The notes: generated by a model from the letters alone, not told the origin. A DNA stretch of 9,025 bases from Phycisphaerales bacterium UBA7708 (GCA_002482415.1 DLFY01000035.1:1-9025); one strand, 5' to 3'. Shown: positions 1 to 7,372, numbered from the stretch's first letter. Made by a program: numbers and translations.

Positions 1-332
1 GGCAAAGTTTGTTGTACCTGCGTCGATATGACAGGGCCGGCAATTTCGTCCAGAGTTACGACCTCCTGAATTCAGTTAATCATATCATCGAATGGGATGT
101 TGCGGATGCGGTGGGACAATACGCCTCATTTGATTTGCTGCTCTTGGACAAGTGTCTGGCTGCGGATTTGGTACTTAATGATTTTATTGACTTTCATGAT
201 TTTACTGCGCTGGCAGGTCAGTGGCAGAATACCGGCCCGGAGCTTTTGGCGGATATTTACTGGGACGACAAAGTGGATATCCTGGATCTTTCCATTCTGG
301 CCGAGCAGTGGCTGTGCTCCTGTCAGGACTAA
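1..332 (+). CDS. C-terminal part of a secreted protein ending in dockerin-like repeats (5' end outside window)
   Basis: The reading frame is open from the window edge (frame of position 3) to the TAA at 330-332, so this is the 3' end of a longer gene; the TTG at position 9 is not needed as a start. The last ~55 residues hold two related Asp-rich segments, DLVLNDFIDFHDFTALAGQW and DIYWDDKVDILDLSILAEQW. Their D-x-N/D-x-D calcium-loop-like pattern followed by a short helix ending in [AL]xQW is the dockerin-type pair that commonly ends exported Planctomycetota proteins. Such domains usually anchor or pair extracellular proteins; here that role is inferred. The loops are imperfect, because several positions expected to bind calcium are hydrophobic. 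The upstream ~60 visible residues are not recognised, so the catalytic or binding role of the whole protein is unknown. The next gene starts 63 bases downstream on the same strand. Confidence 0.75.
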   Translation, partial: QSLLYLRRYDRAGNFVQSYDLLNSVNHIIEWDVADAVGQYASFDLLLLDKCLAADLVLNDFIDFHDFTALAGQWQNTGPELLADIYWDDKVDILDLSILAEQWLCSCQD

Positions 333-383
333 CCGATCCTAAAGACGATATACATCCAGCAGGCTATCCGTTGGATGTCAAGA

Positions 384-389
384 GAGAGG
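384..389 (+). promoter_or_regulatory. Shine-Dalgarno site deciding the start of the giant gene
   Basis: GAGAGG lies six bases before the ATG at 396, within a purine-rich AGAGAGAGG run. The in-frame ATG at 375 has only a weak AGCAGG 11 bases upstream. Starting at 396 also places the charged MKTLKK signal-peptide N-terminus first, so 396 is preferred. Confidence 0.7.
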
Positions 390-395
390 TGGATT

Positions 396-3300
396 ATGAA
401 AACCTTAAAAAAATATCCGGAATGGCTGATTGCGGGATTGTGGATGTGTATTTCTGTGCTGGGGGTTGGTGATAATAACGGCCTGATTCAACTGAATAAA
501 GACACCCTCAATCCACTCGAAACCCTCCAAATCACGGTCTTTGATGTGAATGATGTCTGTCAGATTCATGTGACTAATCCTGCGGGGATTGTCCAGACAT
601 TCACTGGTACCATTCAGTCCGGCCAATGCACAGCCAGTTATGTTCCCAATTATCTGCCGGGAATCTATGAGATTTATGCTCAAACGACCGGGCCGGTTCC
701 CCAGACCGAGACGGATACATTTACCGTCTCTTATGCACAGAACACGCTGGCAATCAGCAACTGGCAATGTAATCAAAGCAGTTATGCGCCCGGACGAGAG
801 ATGGCATTTACGTTTAATCTGACCGATGCATTAAGTCAGCCGATTTCGGGGCTGTCTTCTCAGATCACAGATACGCAAACGGATGTCACCGGCGGAGGCT
901 TGTCAATCATGCGCCGCATCATTGGCGTGAATGAAGATGGAACCGCTATCGCACGGCTTCAAATATATTTTGATACCACCGGCGGATGGTCCGACATTTA
1001 TGCAGGCACAGAGGTCCGCATCGGTTTATATAATACTGACGGCTCGACCCCTCTGAGCAGCCAGATTATTCGGACGACCGGATTTGAGAACAACGGCGGT
1101 AATTATCTGTCTTCAACTCTGACGGATACGGAATGGACGGTCCGGGTGGAGAGTGGTTTTGCCGGCAGCGACAAAATCGCCTATCTGGATTTCGAGGTGC
1201 CCCCGACGGCATCCGTTTCAGACATTCTGTTTTCGGTCAATTATATCAAATATTACTATAATCCGAGCTGGGCGGATCGCATTTATATCGGCGAACAATA
1301 TATTGCCCCCAGCCAATCCGGGATGGAATTAAACACCGGTTCGGTATTTGGAACGCTGGGACGATTCCCGATTTATCTGCCGATGACGCCCAACGAAAAC
1401 GGCCTTCTGTATTATCGCATCCGGACTACCCAGACTATTGGTGAGCAGACGATTAATGACGGTGCAATTTCTGAGAATGCGGGCCTGTATACCAATCGCT
1501 GGGTTTGGCAGGATTACATTAACACCACAGCGTATTTTTCAGTCTATGCAGACAAATGGGGCTATCGTCATGCCTATTCCGGGGCTATAGAAATTGGTCC
1601 CGACGGTGGAACAGGCCAGTCGAATCTTAACATCAGCAATTTCACCTCCAATACAAACACCTACTTCCCCGGGGATACTCTCGATTTCAGTTTTTTGCTG
1701 ACGGATTCGCAGAGCCAGCCTGTCAGCGGATTCACGGGCGTATTCGAAGATGCGATTCCGGAAAAAACCGGCGGGGCGTTATATATTCTGCGACAATTCC
1801 GGGATGCCCAGCCGGATGGTTCTTCGGTTGCCCGGCTTTTGTGTTATTTTGATACCACCGGCGGCTGGTCGGACATTTATGCCGGTACGACCGTCCAGAT
1901 TCGTCTTTTTGAAAAAGACGGTGTGACACCGCTGGATGAAGCCGTGACGGTAACGGAGGGATTTTTGAATAATGATGATGCCAAATTGTCTTCCCAATTT
2001 GTGGATAATGTATGGACTGTTCAGGTTGACAGTAATTTTACAGGCAATGACAAGATTGCGTATCTGGAATTCGCTATTCCAGCCAGCCGATCTGTTTCGG
2101 ATATTGTATTTTCCGTTGAACGCATCCTTTATTTCCGCAATTCCGGCTGGGGCGATGAGATTTATATCACCGCCGCAAGGGCCACGGAGTCCAGTTTTCC
2201 GATTAATATTCTGGGACAGATTGAATTTGCCGAAGGCAGCACCTTTCCCGGCCTGGGTCAGTTGCCGGTTAAACTGACCTTGAATCCGAATCCCAATGGA
2301 TTTGTTTTCTATCACTTCAGCAGCCCGGATATTCCGGAAAACAATATTAACTATGGAACCCTGTCCTCGGTCGGGAATCAGTATCATAACCTGTTCCGCT
2401 GGAATGATTATCTGGTAACGACCGCCAATGTCTTTTGCTATGCCGACGGCTGGAGGTATTTGAATCATACTGTTTCCCCGGGGGTCAATCTGGCGTTTGA
2501 TACCTCGCCGCGGGAAAGACTGATCAAGGACTATACCCTTGACAAGCGCGGCTATACATTGAATGAGACGCGAAAATTAAGTGCCACTGTTGAAGATGGC
2601 TACGGCAACCCGAAGAGTGATTTAACCTTCAAAGAGGCCATAACCGATTCCAACAGCGGCAAATTATCCATTGTCAGCCAGCATGTACGGTCAACATCCG
2701 AGGGTCTGAGTATTCTGCGATTACTGATGGTTTTTGATACGACCGGAAGCTGGTCTGATATTTATTCAGGCACGCAGGTAAAGCTGTCCCTGTATGGTGC
2801 GGATGGAAAATCGGCCGTTCCTGCAGAGATTCAGATCGCCCCGGGTTCTCAAAACGCCGAGGGGTATCTGACTTCAACGCTGACCAATAACAGCGGCATC
2901 TATTCGTGGGACGTCGATGTGGTTCAGAACTTTGCATCCTCCGACCGTCTCGTCTGGCTGGATTTTCTGATTCCCGATCCCATGAGCGGTTCGGCGGTGG
3001 TTTATGCAGTGGAGTCTATCAAGTACTTCTGCAATACAGGCTGGGCCGATGCCGTCACCATCAAAAACCAGACCGTAGCGATGGCAAATTTTCCGCAGAA
3101 TTACACCAAGCAGTACGAGTTCAACACAGGCTCCTTATTCGGTACGCTGGGGCGTTTTCCGCTGTTCCTTTCGCTGAATCCGGGCGATGGAGCGATTTAC
3201 CCCAAGATGATTGCATCCCGGGATGAAACATTAAGCGGGACAATGTCGGTTGCCTCGAGACGCTATACCTACAGCCAGCAGTTGACCGAGGCTGGTATCG

Positions 3301-6143
3301 ATTACGCGACGATGCTGTGTATGGCCAAATACGGATTTTTCGATAATGAATGCCGATGTACGGAAAGCATCAATCTGTTATTTACCGGGGAGCCTCGCTA
3401 TCTGGGAGGTCTGGTAACTGAACCGATTATGTTGGGTGAAACCTGGCAGAAAAATCTGCATGACTACTTTTTCGTGGAGCAGGACTATAATCAGGTTGAA
3501 TATCTGTCGTCAGACCCGAGGATTCAAATCACTGGCAATATCGCCGTATTTTCGCCGCAGACAACCGATGATACCTCGCGAGATGTCGTGATTACCGCGG
3601 TCAGTAAGATTAATCCGGCAGTCACCGTGGCTTCTGATCCATTTACGCTCTATGCCGCCAATTGCACCAGTTCCTACGATTGCAGTGATCCCAACGGCAG
3701 GCCGACGGCATGTATGGATTACCAGTGCCAGGCGTATGACATGCGAAGCTCCTATCGGCTGACGGCTCAGGGGGTGGATTTGAGCATATTCAATAAAAAT
3801 ATTACGCTGAGCAATTCGTTCCCCAGCGCCGGGGAAACCATTACCCTCTGTGCGGAAGTGTTTAATACCGGCACAACCAATGTCTTTGATGTCACAACGG
3901 AATTTTATCTGGATGATGTCAACAGCATTCCCATCGATTCCAACTCCGTCAATGTGATTCCGACGACCTATATGGATTTGCCGTTTGAGTCGCATCAGGC
4001 CTGTATTGCGTGGACAGTGCCTTCGGATTTAAGCGGGGCTCACCGTATCTGGGTCAAGGTCAGCGGCGATTACCCGCTGGATATGGAAGAGGATATGCTC
4101 AGCAATAATTATGCTACAGTGGATTTCTATGTCAATGATCCATTGATGAACGAACCGAATGCCGCTCTTGCTGGAGGATGTCCATCCGCGGTTCCGATGC
4201 CGATGATGGCGATGAGTTCATCGATGGAACTGTTCAACCAGGCCCCATCCTGTCAGACGCTTTATATGCTGATTCCGATTTATGTACAGGTCTGCGAAAA
4301 TGAGACCCTCTGCGGCCCGGTGACCGGCATTGAACTGGGGTATTGGAGTACCCTGTACTGGCCGTCATGGAGCGGCTATTGCCAGGAATTCGGGGTACCG
4401 CAGGAGGCAATTACCGACCTGATTCGGACCTATGAAAAAATCTATTCACTGGGCTCCAAGGGAGCCTTGGGGGACCCGCCGTCCTGGACGGATATCCCGG
4501 GCTATTTTGAAAAGCCCGAGGGCTGGAGTGATGGCTGGCTGCCGTGTCATCCGGAGCCAACCCTGTTTCCGACGATTTTGTATGCCCCCGGCGTGGTGGA
4601 TCCGGGCTGCGGCGGCCTGTGTCCTGTCAGTGCCTGGGATTGCGGCGAGGGTGTGCATTTCCAGCCGCGGTTCGATTCGCCGTTATATCATGCCTATGAA
4701 TTTAAAGTCAGCGGCGGAGCTCGCAAAGTCACCCGATGCCAGACAAAAGCGGACGTGATTAAAGTCCCATATCAGGTCTGTTATACTCCGGGCGACAGGA
4801 CACCATTCCGACTGCCGTTTAATCCATTTGGTGGTGGTCCGGGCGGCGAGAACGGATGCTGTTATGGCGGTAATGGACCGGGTCTTCCGGGTTCAGGTCC
4901 CGGCGGCACTCCGCCATTGCGATTTGAAATTGCTGGTCCGCCAACGGATATGAATGGAAATCCGCTGCCGTTTGGGGTGTCGTTCTGTTCATCCGGTACT
5001 GGCGTGTCGAATGACCTGGGGGATGTGCTGCTGATTACCCCGGATGGCGGGGGGCTGGAAAGCGGCATTCTGCTGCAGAAAGGCTGGAATCAGTTCGCTC
5101 CGCTGCTGGCATCGCAGTCGACAACCGGTGACCGCCTGATATCTTTGCATCAGGGATGGAACTTCTTTGGTTATTCGAGTACGACTCCGCTGTTGTGGTC
5201 CAATGCTGTGGTAATTCGTGAAACCCAGGAGAAAACGATTGCCGATGCGGACGAGGCGGGCTGGATTCAAGGGGTAGTTTATACACTCGATAATAACACA
5301 CTGACCTATCAGTTTATCCCCGGTCAGGATGATTTTCTGCGGAATAAGCGGGCCTACTGGTTATATGCCAAAGTGGATGGCCTGACTTTGAAGCTGCCGT
5401 CAGTGGGCGGCTCGCCGGATGATGCATCGTTATTATGGGCGGATATGCTGGTCAGCAATGGAATCCAGACAATTACGACCACCGAAGCAATTCAGGCCGG
5501 ATGGATTGATGAGTCGATTTCATTCATAGATGCCCAGGGTTATAAAAAGGTTCCGCAGGATGCCAATTCGATTCATGCCTGGCAGGGGTACTGGCTCTGG
5601 TGCAATCAGCAGGGTCTGCGGCTGTATCTGCCCTCGCAGCCGCAACCGACAGCAGAATCAGCCCAGGCCCAATTTGCCGTGTCTGAGCCGGAAGTGGAAC
5701 TGGTCAAAGTCGGTACACAACCAGGTTTGCCGGCCCCGGATTTCGTCCTGGCCGATACGCTTGGAAACAAAGTTTCTCTGGCAGATTTCAGGGGTAAAGA
5801 TGTCTTGCTGGTCTTTGGCAATACACAATGTCCGAATTGCCGTGGTAAGCTTCCGTTGTTAAACGAATTGCACAAAAAAGGCGATTTCAAGGTGGTTTAT
5901 GTAGTTTTGGGAGCTACTTCAAAAGCTGCCCAGAAATTTGTCAGTGATAACAAGGTTACTTTTACGGTCCTGGTTGATAGCAATCAGCTTGTGGGCAGGA
6001 TTTATGGTATTACGATGATACCTGAAGCCTTTGTAATCGATCCTGTCGGCCTGATTCAGCATCAGACCACCACAGAAGGTCCGGCCTTGTGGTATCTGCT
6101 GGCTGGCCAGACCATACCGGAGTCCATGCTGCCCGATAAATAA
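396..6143 (+). CDS. Giant secreted multidomain protein with three ~294-aa repeats and a C-terminal TlpA/redoxin thioredoxin domain
   Basis: 1915 residues from ATG 396 (1922 if ATG 375 is used). Residues 1-25 form a Sec signal peptide: a Lys-rich start, then a hydrophobic stretch with no lipobox. About 27-114 is Ig/MG2-like. About 116-996 holds three diverged copies of a module centred on DTTG[GS]WSDIY. About 1000-1085 looks Ig-like; 1090-1111 is a small four-Cys knot; about 1127-1246 is CARDB-like. Residues 1262-1531 carry 14 cysteines, with a Gly/Pro linker at 1479-1506. About 1560-1746 has a GWN motif (1587-1589) and two YWL[YW] segments, resembling a paired surface module. About 1770-1905 is a TlpA/AhpC-TSA thioredoxin fold with CPNC at 1812-1815 and a probable cis-Pro at 1876. 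I infer an envelope or extracellular adhesin-like scaffold with a thiol-disulfide head. No enzyme domain other than the redoxin, no sorting tail and no C-terminal membrane anchor are visible. The function of the repeats is unknown. Confidence 0.85.
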   Translation: MKTLKKYPEWLIAGLWMCISVLGVGDNNGLIQLNKDTLNPLETLQITVFDVNDVCQIHVTNPAGIVQTFTGTIQSGQCTASYVPNYLPGIYEIYAQTTGPVPQTETDTFTVSYAQNTLAISNWQCNQSSYAPGREMAFTFNLTDALSQPISGLSSQITDTQTDVTGGGLSIMRRIIGVNEDGTAIARLQIYFDTTGGWSDIYAGTEVRIGLYNTDGSTPLSSQIIRTTGFENNGGNYLSSTLTDTEWTVRVESGFAGSDKIAYLDFEVPPTASVSDILFSVNYIKYYYNPSWADRIYIGEQYIAPSQSGMELNTGSVFGTLGRFPIYLPMTPNENGLLYYRIRTTQTIGEQTINDGAISENAGLYTNRWVWQDYINTTAYFSVYADKWGYRHAYSGAIEIGPDGGTGQSNLNISNFTSNTNTYFPGDTLDFSFLLTDSQSQPVSGFTGVFEDAIPEKTGGALYILRQFRDAQPDGSSVARLLCYFDTTGGWSDIYAGTTVQIRLFEKDGVTPLDEAVTVTEGFLNNDDAKLSSQFVDNVWTVQVDSNFTGNDKIAYLEFAIPASRSVSDIVFSVERILYFRNSGWGDEIYITAARATESSFPINILGQIEFAEGSTFPGLGQLPVKLTLNPNPNGFVFYHFSSPDIPENNINYGTLSSVGNQYHNLFRWNDYLVTTANVFCYADGWRYLNHTVSPGVNLAFDTSPRERLIKDYTLDKRGYTLNETRKLSATVEDGYGNPKSDLTFKEAITDSNSGKLSIVSQHVRSTSEGLSILRLLMVFDTTGSWSDIYSGTQVKLSLYGADGKSAVPAEIQIAPGSQNAEGYLTSTLTNNSGIYSWDVDVVQNFASSDRLVWLDFLIPDPMSGSAVVYAVESIKYFCNTGWADAVTIKNQTVAMANFPQNYTKQYEFNTGSLFGTLGRFPLFLSLNPGDGAIYPKMIASRDETLSGTMSVASRRYTYSQQLTEAGIDYATMLCMAKYGFFDNECRCTESINLLFTGEPRYLGGLVTEPIMLGETWQKNLHDYFFVEQDYNQVEYLSSDPRIQITGNIAVFSPQTTDDTSRDVVITAVSKINPAVTVASDPFTLYAANCTSSYDCSDPNGRPTACMDYQCQAYDMRSSYRLTAQGVDLSIFNKNITLSNSFPSAGETITLCAEVFNTGTTNVFDVTTEFYLDDVNSIPIDSNSVNVIPTTYMDLPFESHQACIAWTVPSDLSGAHRIWVKVSGDYPLDMEEDMLSNNYATVDFYVNDPLMNEPNAALAGGCPSAVPMPMMAMSSSMELFNQAPSCQTLYMLIPIYVQVCENETLCGPVTGIELGYWSTLYWPSWSGYCQEFGVPQEAITDLIRTYEKIYSLGSKGALGDPPSWTDIPGYFEKPEGWSDGWLPCHPEPTLFPTILYAPGVVDPGCGGLCPVSAWDCGEGVHFQPRFDSPLYHAYEFKVSGGARKVTRCQTKADVIKVPYQVCYTPGDRTPFRLPFNPFGGGPGGENGCCYGGNGPGLPGSGPGGTPPLRFEIAGPPTDMNGNPLPFGVSFCSSGTGVSNDLGDVLLITPDGGGLESGILLQKGWNQFAPLLASQSTTGDRLISLHQGWNFFGYSSTTPLLWSNAVVIRETQEKTIADADEAGWIQGVVYTLDNNTLTYQFIPGQDDFLRNKRAYWLYAKVDGLTLKLPSVGGSPDDASLLWADMLVSNGIQTITTTEAIQAGWIDESISFIDAQGYKKVPQDANSIHAWQGYWLWCNQQGLRLYLPSQPQPTAESAQAQFAVSEPEVELVKVGTQPGLPAPDFVLADTLGNKVSLADFRGKDVLLVFGNTQCPNCRGKLPLLNELHKKGDFKVVYVVLGATSKAAQKFVSDNKVTFTVLVDSNQLVGRIYGITMIPEAFVIDPVGLIQHQTTTEGPALWYLLAGQTIPESMLPDK
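741..1622 (+). repeat. Repeat module 1 of the giant protein
   Basis: Residues ~116-409 of the protein. Landmarks in order: SSYAPG near the start, a D[AS].SQP[IV]SG motif, the core DTTGGWSDIYAGT at residue 193 (base 972), a K-I-A-Y-L-[DE]-F strand, NTGSVFGTLGRFP, and an aromatic end with YADKWGY. It looks all-beta, perhaps an Ig-like strand set around a second sandwich (inference). It is closest to module 2 in both DNA and protein. Confidence 0.8.
1623..2507 (+). repeat. Repeat module 2 of the giant protein
   Basis: Residues ~410-704. It carries the same landmarks as module 1: NTYFPG, DSQSQPVSG, the core DTTGGWSDIYAGT at residue 486 (base 1851), NDKIAYLEF, STFPGLGQLP and the closing YADGWRY. 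The core lies 879 bases after that of module 1, and about 35 bases around it are nearly identical in DNA with four substitutions, so these two copies duplicated later or have been more constrained than module 3. Confidence 0.8.
2508..3383 (+). repeat. Repeat module 3 of the giant protein (most diverged)
   Basis: Residues ~705-996. The core reads DTTGSWSDIYSGT at residue 781 (base 2736), 885 bases after that of module 2. NTGSLFGTLGRFP matches module 1 better than module 2. The N-terminal strand (RGYTLNETRKLSATVED) and the end (AKYGFFDNECRC) are diverged, and the end adds two cysteines not present in the other copies. Confidence 0.75.
5703..6110 (+). other. TlpA/redoxin thioredoxin-fold domain within the giant protein
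   Basis: This is the in-frame C-terminal domain of the preceding CDS. It opens with PAPDFVLADTLGNKVSLADF, the classic AhpC-TSA/TlpA entry strand and turn, followed by VLLVFGNTQCPNCRGKLP with the active-site pair at bases 5829-5840. VVYVVLG and FTVLVDSNQLVGRIYGI follow, then MIPEAFVID, whose proline is the expected cis-Pro. In known families such domains reduce or exchange disulfides in the periplasm. The CPNC dipeptide (Pro-Asn) differs from the CPPC or CEPC usual in TlpA/ResA. Both cysteines are present, so activity is plausible. Confidence 0.85.
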
Positions 6144-6145
6144 GC

Positions 6146-6174
6146 TTGACAGAAAAGCCATGATTCATGAGAAT
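6146..6174 (+). promoter_or_regulatory. Candidate sigma70-type promoter before the exbD-like gene
   Basis: A perfect TTGACA (6146-6151) begins three bases after the stop codon of the giant gene and is followed, after 17 bases, by GAGAAT (6169-6174, four of six consensus positions). Transcription from here would start near 6181, about 35 bases before the ATG at 6217. The alternative is read-through from the giant gene, since no terminator is visible in the 73-base gap. Confidence 0.4.
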
Positions 6175-6216
6175 GCCAGTCTTGAATAGATTTAATAGCA
6201 TCGAATAGTAAAGCTT

Positions 6217-6723
6217 ATGGCAAATGAGACAGCACGAAAAGGACTGGCAGGGCAGGTGATGAGCGGCCTGATGCGGCGTGGTGGCGGGGGGATGGGGCTG
6301 CGCATGACGGCCATGATTGATGTCATCTTCCTGCTGTTGACTTTTTTTGTTCTGACGGCTCGATTTCCCAAGCCCGAAGCCAATTTGCCTGTGGTGATGC
6401 CCAAGCCTTCCACGGAAACGGCTGCTGTTTCCGATAATGGCCCCATGAAAATATATCTTAAGGCTATGCCATCCGGCTGTCAGGTGACGTTTGGCGAAAC
6501 GAAGCCAATTGAACTGCAGCACGACAACCTTGATACGGGATTGGCGGCGGTCACAAATGATTTTTTGGAAGCGGCTCAATCATTCAATATTGCAGAAAAG
6601 GGGCTTGAACTGTATTGCGAGGACGCCGTCGAGTGGGATTATGTGGTTAAGGTTTATGATGTGCTGTATCGCTCCGGGGCCAGAAAAATCGCCTTCGTGT
6701 CTCAGGATAAACAAAATCCATAA
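6217..6723 (+). CDS. exbD: ExbD/TolR-family biopolymer transport protein
   Basis: 168 residues from ATG 6217. A Gly/Arg-rich cytoplasmic N-terminus leads into one membrane segment (~30-48) with the family signature MTAMIDVIFLLLTFF. Asp35 corresponds to the conserved membrane aspartate of ExbD/TolR, which acts in proton-driven force transduction with ExbB/TolQ. A Pro-rich linker and a periplasmic domain (~75-163) follow, ending in the typical pattern of a beta strand (LELYCED), a helix (YVVKVYDVLYRSGA) and a strand (KIAFVSQ). Position 6217 has little Shine-Dalgarno; ATG 6259 (residue 15) has AGGG six bases upstream and would give 154 residues, nearer the usual ExbD length, so the start is uncertain. 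No ExbB/TolQ gene is adjacent, which is odd for this family. The symbol is a family-level call; TolR cannot be excluded. Confidence 0.85.
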   Translation: MANETARKGLAGQVMSGLMRRGGGGMGLRMTAMIDVIFLLLTFFVLTARFPKPEANLPVVMPKPSTETAAVSDNGPMKIYLKAMPSGCQVTFGETKPIELQHDNLDTGLAAVTNDFLEAAQSFNIAEKGLELYCEDAVEWDYVVKVYDVLYRSGARKIAFVSQDKQNP

Positions 6724-6756
6724 TTGCTGCGTAATCTAAGAGGGTGAATTGAGCGT

Positions 6757-6936
6757 ATGAAAATGATGGCACAACTTGCAGTAATTCTGGTAGTCAGCCT
6801 GCTGGCGGCACTGCTGGTCTGGCCCAGAAAGAAAAAGCATCCCGACGGGGGTTGCGGGCCGGGCTGTATGTGTCATACCAAAGATCATTCAGACTGCTCG
6901 AATCCTGAAAACAAAGCCAAATCCGAATTAGAATAG
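6757..6936 (+). CDS. Small membrane-anchored Cys-rich protein (59 aa)
   Basis: ATG 6757 to TAG 6934-6936. Residues ~5-22 form one hydrophobic helix (QLAVILVVSLLAALLVW), followed by a basic PRKKKH stop-transfer patch. By the positive-inside rule this puts the hydrophilic C-terminus in the cytoplasm, although a signal-peptide reading is possible. The tail begins CGPGCMCH (33-40), with a further Cys at 47 and two more His, then a charged end. A single helix plus a short Cys cluster resembles the layout of FeoB-associated Cys-rich membrane proteins (pfam12669), which suggests metal or Fe-S handling; this is architecture, not demonstrated homology. AGAGGG is ~12 bases upstream, a rather long spacing; Met3 or Met4 could also start. 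It lies 33 bases after the exbD-like gene and is probably co-transcribed with it. Confidence 0.6.
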   Translation: MKMMAQLAVILVVSLLAALLVWPRKKKHPDGGCGPGCMCHTKDHSDCSNPENKAKSELE

Positions 6937-6957
6937 CTGGACAGTGCGAGTCCTCTT

Positions 6958-7332
6958 TTATTTAGGCCAGCCGGCCCAGATAATCAGCACACCAAAAGCC
7001 AGGGCGGTAAGCCCCCAAACGCGAAAAATCCATTGCGGCTGCCGCAAGATATAATCAAAGAGTTTTTGACTCCGCGTTTTGGGCATAAAGAACATCGAAA
7101 GACTGCCAATGGTGGTCAGTATCCCGACCAGGATAATAATCCACGGGCGATTGCAGGAGGTGGCCCATATCAGAAACAGGATGCCGATTGCCGCCTTGAT
7201 TCCGCTGGAAAGATACAAAAACGGTGGTTTTTTACAGAATTGCAGGATTTTGCTGAGTACCGTCGGCTGCATTATGACGCTGCAGCCCATCACCGCGGTA
7301 AACAGCCCGATAAAACAAATCAGATATGCCAT
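6958..7332 (-). CDS. Four-helix membrane protein of unknown function
   Basis: 124 residues from ATG (7330-7332) to TAA (6958-6960). Hydrophobic segments at about residues 2-21, 39-59, 62-82 and 101-121 predict four transmembrane helices. Short loops contain the basic-proline turn CKKPPF and the MPKTRSQK loop between helices 3 and 4. I do not recognise a named family; the size and helix pattern are like small DUF-type integral membrane proteins. It follows the NusG-like gene on the same strand after 40 bases with no terminator, so the two are probably one transcript. GCGGA lies ~11 bases before the start, partly inside a small hairpin. Its 3' end faces the Cys-rich miniprotein gene across 21 bases. 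Confidence 0.75.
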   Translation of the reverse strand: MAYLICFIGLFTAVMGCSVIMQPTVLSKILQFCKKPPFLYLSSGIKAAIGILFLIWATSCNRPWIIILVGILTTIGSLSMFFMPKTRSQKLFDYILRQPQWIFRVWGLTALAFGVLIIWAGWPK

Positions 7333-7338
7333 GGTTTA

Positions 7339-7358
7339 TTTTCCGCTGTAAACGGAAA
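7339..7358 (-). promoter_or_regulatory. Small hairpin covering the ribosome-binding region of the membrane-protein gene
   Basis: TTTCCG (7340-7345) and CGGAAA (7353-7358) form a six-base-pair stem with a seven-base loop. Read on the minus strand, its 3' arm contains the GCGGA that would serve as Shine-Dalgarno for the ATG at 7332. It could reduce translation of this second cistron. No U-run follows, so it is not a terminator. The stem is short and may be chance. Confidence 0.3.
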
Positions 7359-7372
7359 CCTCCATTGGGATA

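Noticed and set aside
375..395. ATG at 375 as start of the giant gene
   Set aside because: It has a poor Shine-Dalgarno and would add MSRERWI before a good signal peptide; ATG 396 has GAGAGG at ideal spacing.
1779..2468. 229-codon minus-strand ORF antisense to the giant gene
   Set aside because: It lies wholly inside module 2 of a clearly coding plus-strand frame; its composition is that of a reverse shadow, with no domain pattern and no ribosome-binding site that stands out.
6010..6579. 189-codon minus-strand ORF opposite the redoxin end and the exbD-like gene
   Set aside because: It is antisense to two well-supported genes and its translation shows no recognisable motif.
6853..6876. Possible heme-binding site in the Cys-rich miniprotein
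   Set aside because: The cluster reads CGPGCMCH; the spacing gives C-x3-C and C-x-C-H but no CxxCH, so c-type heme attachment is not supported.
6937..6962. Possible terminator between the convergent genes (GGAC...GTCC followed by TCTTTTATTT)
   Set aside because: The stem is only four base pairs, too weak to call, although some termination signal would be expected here.
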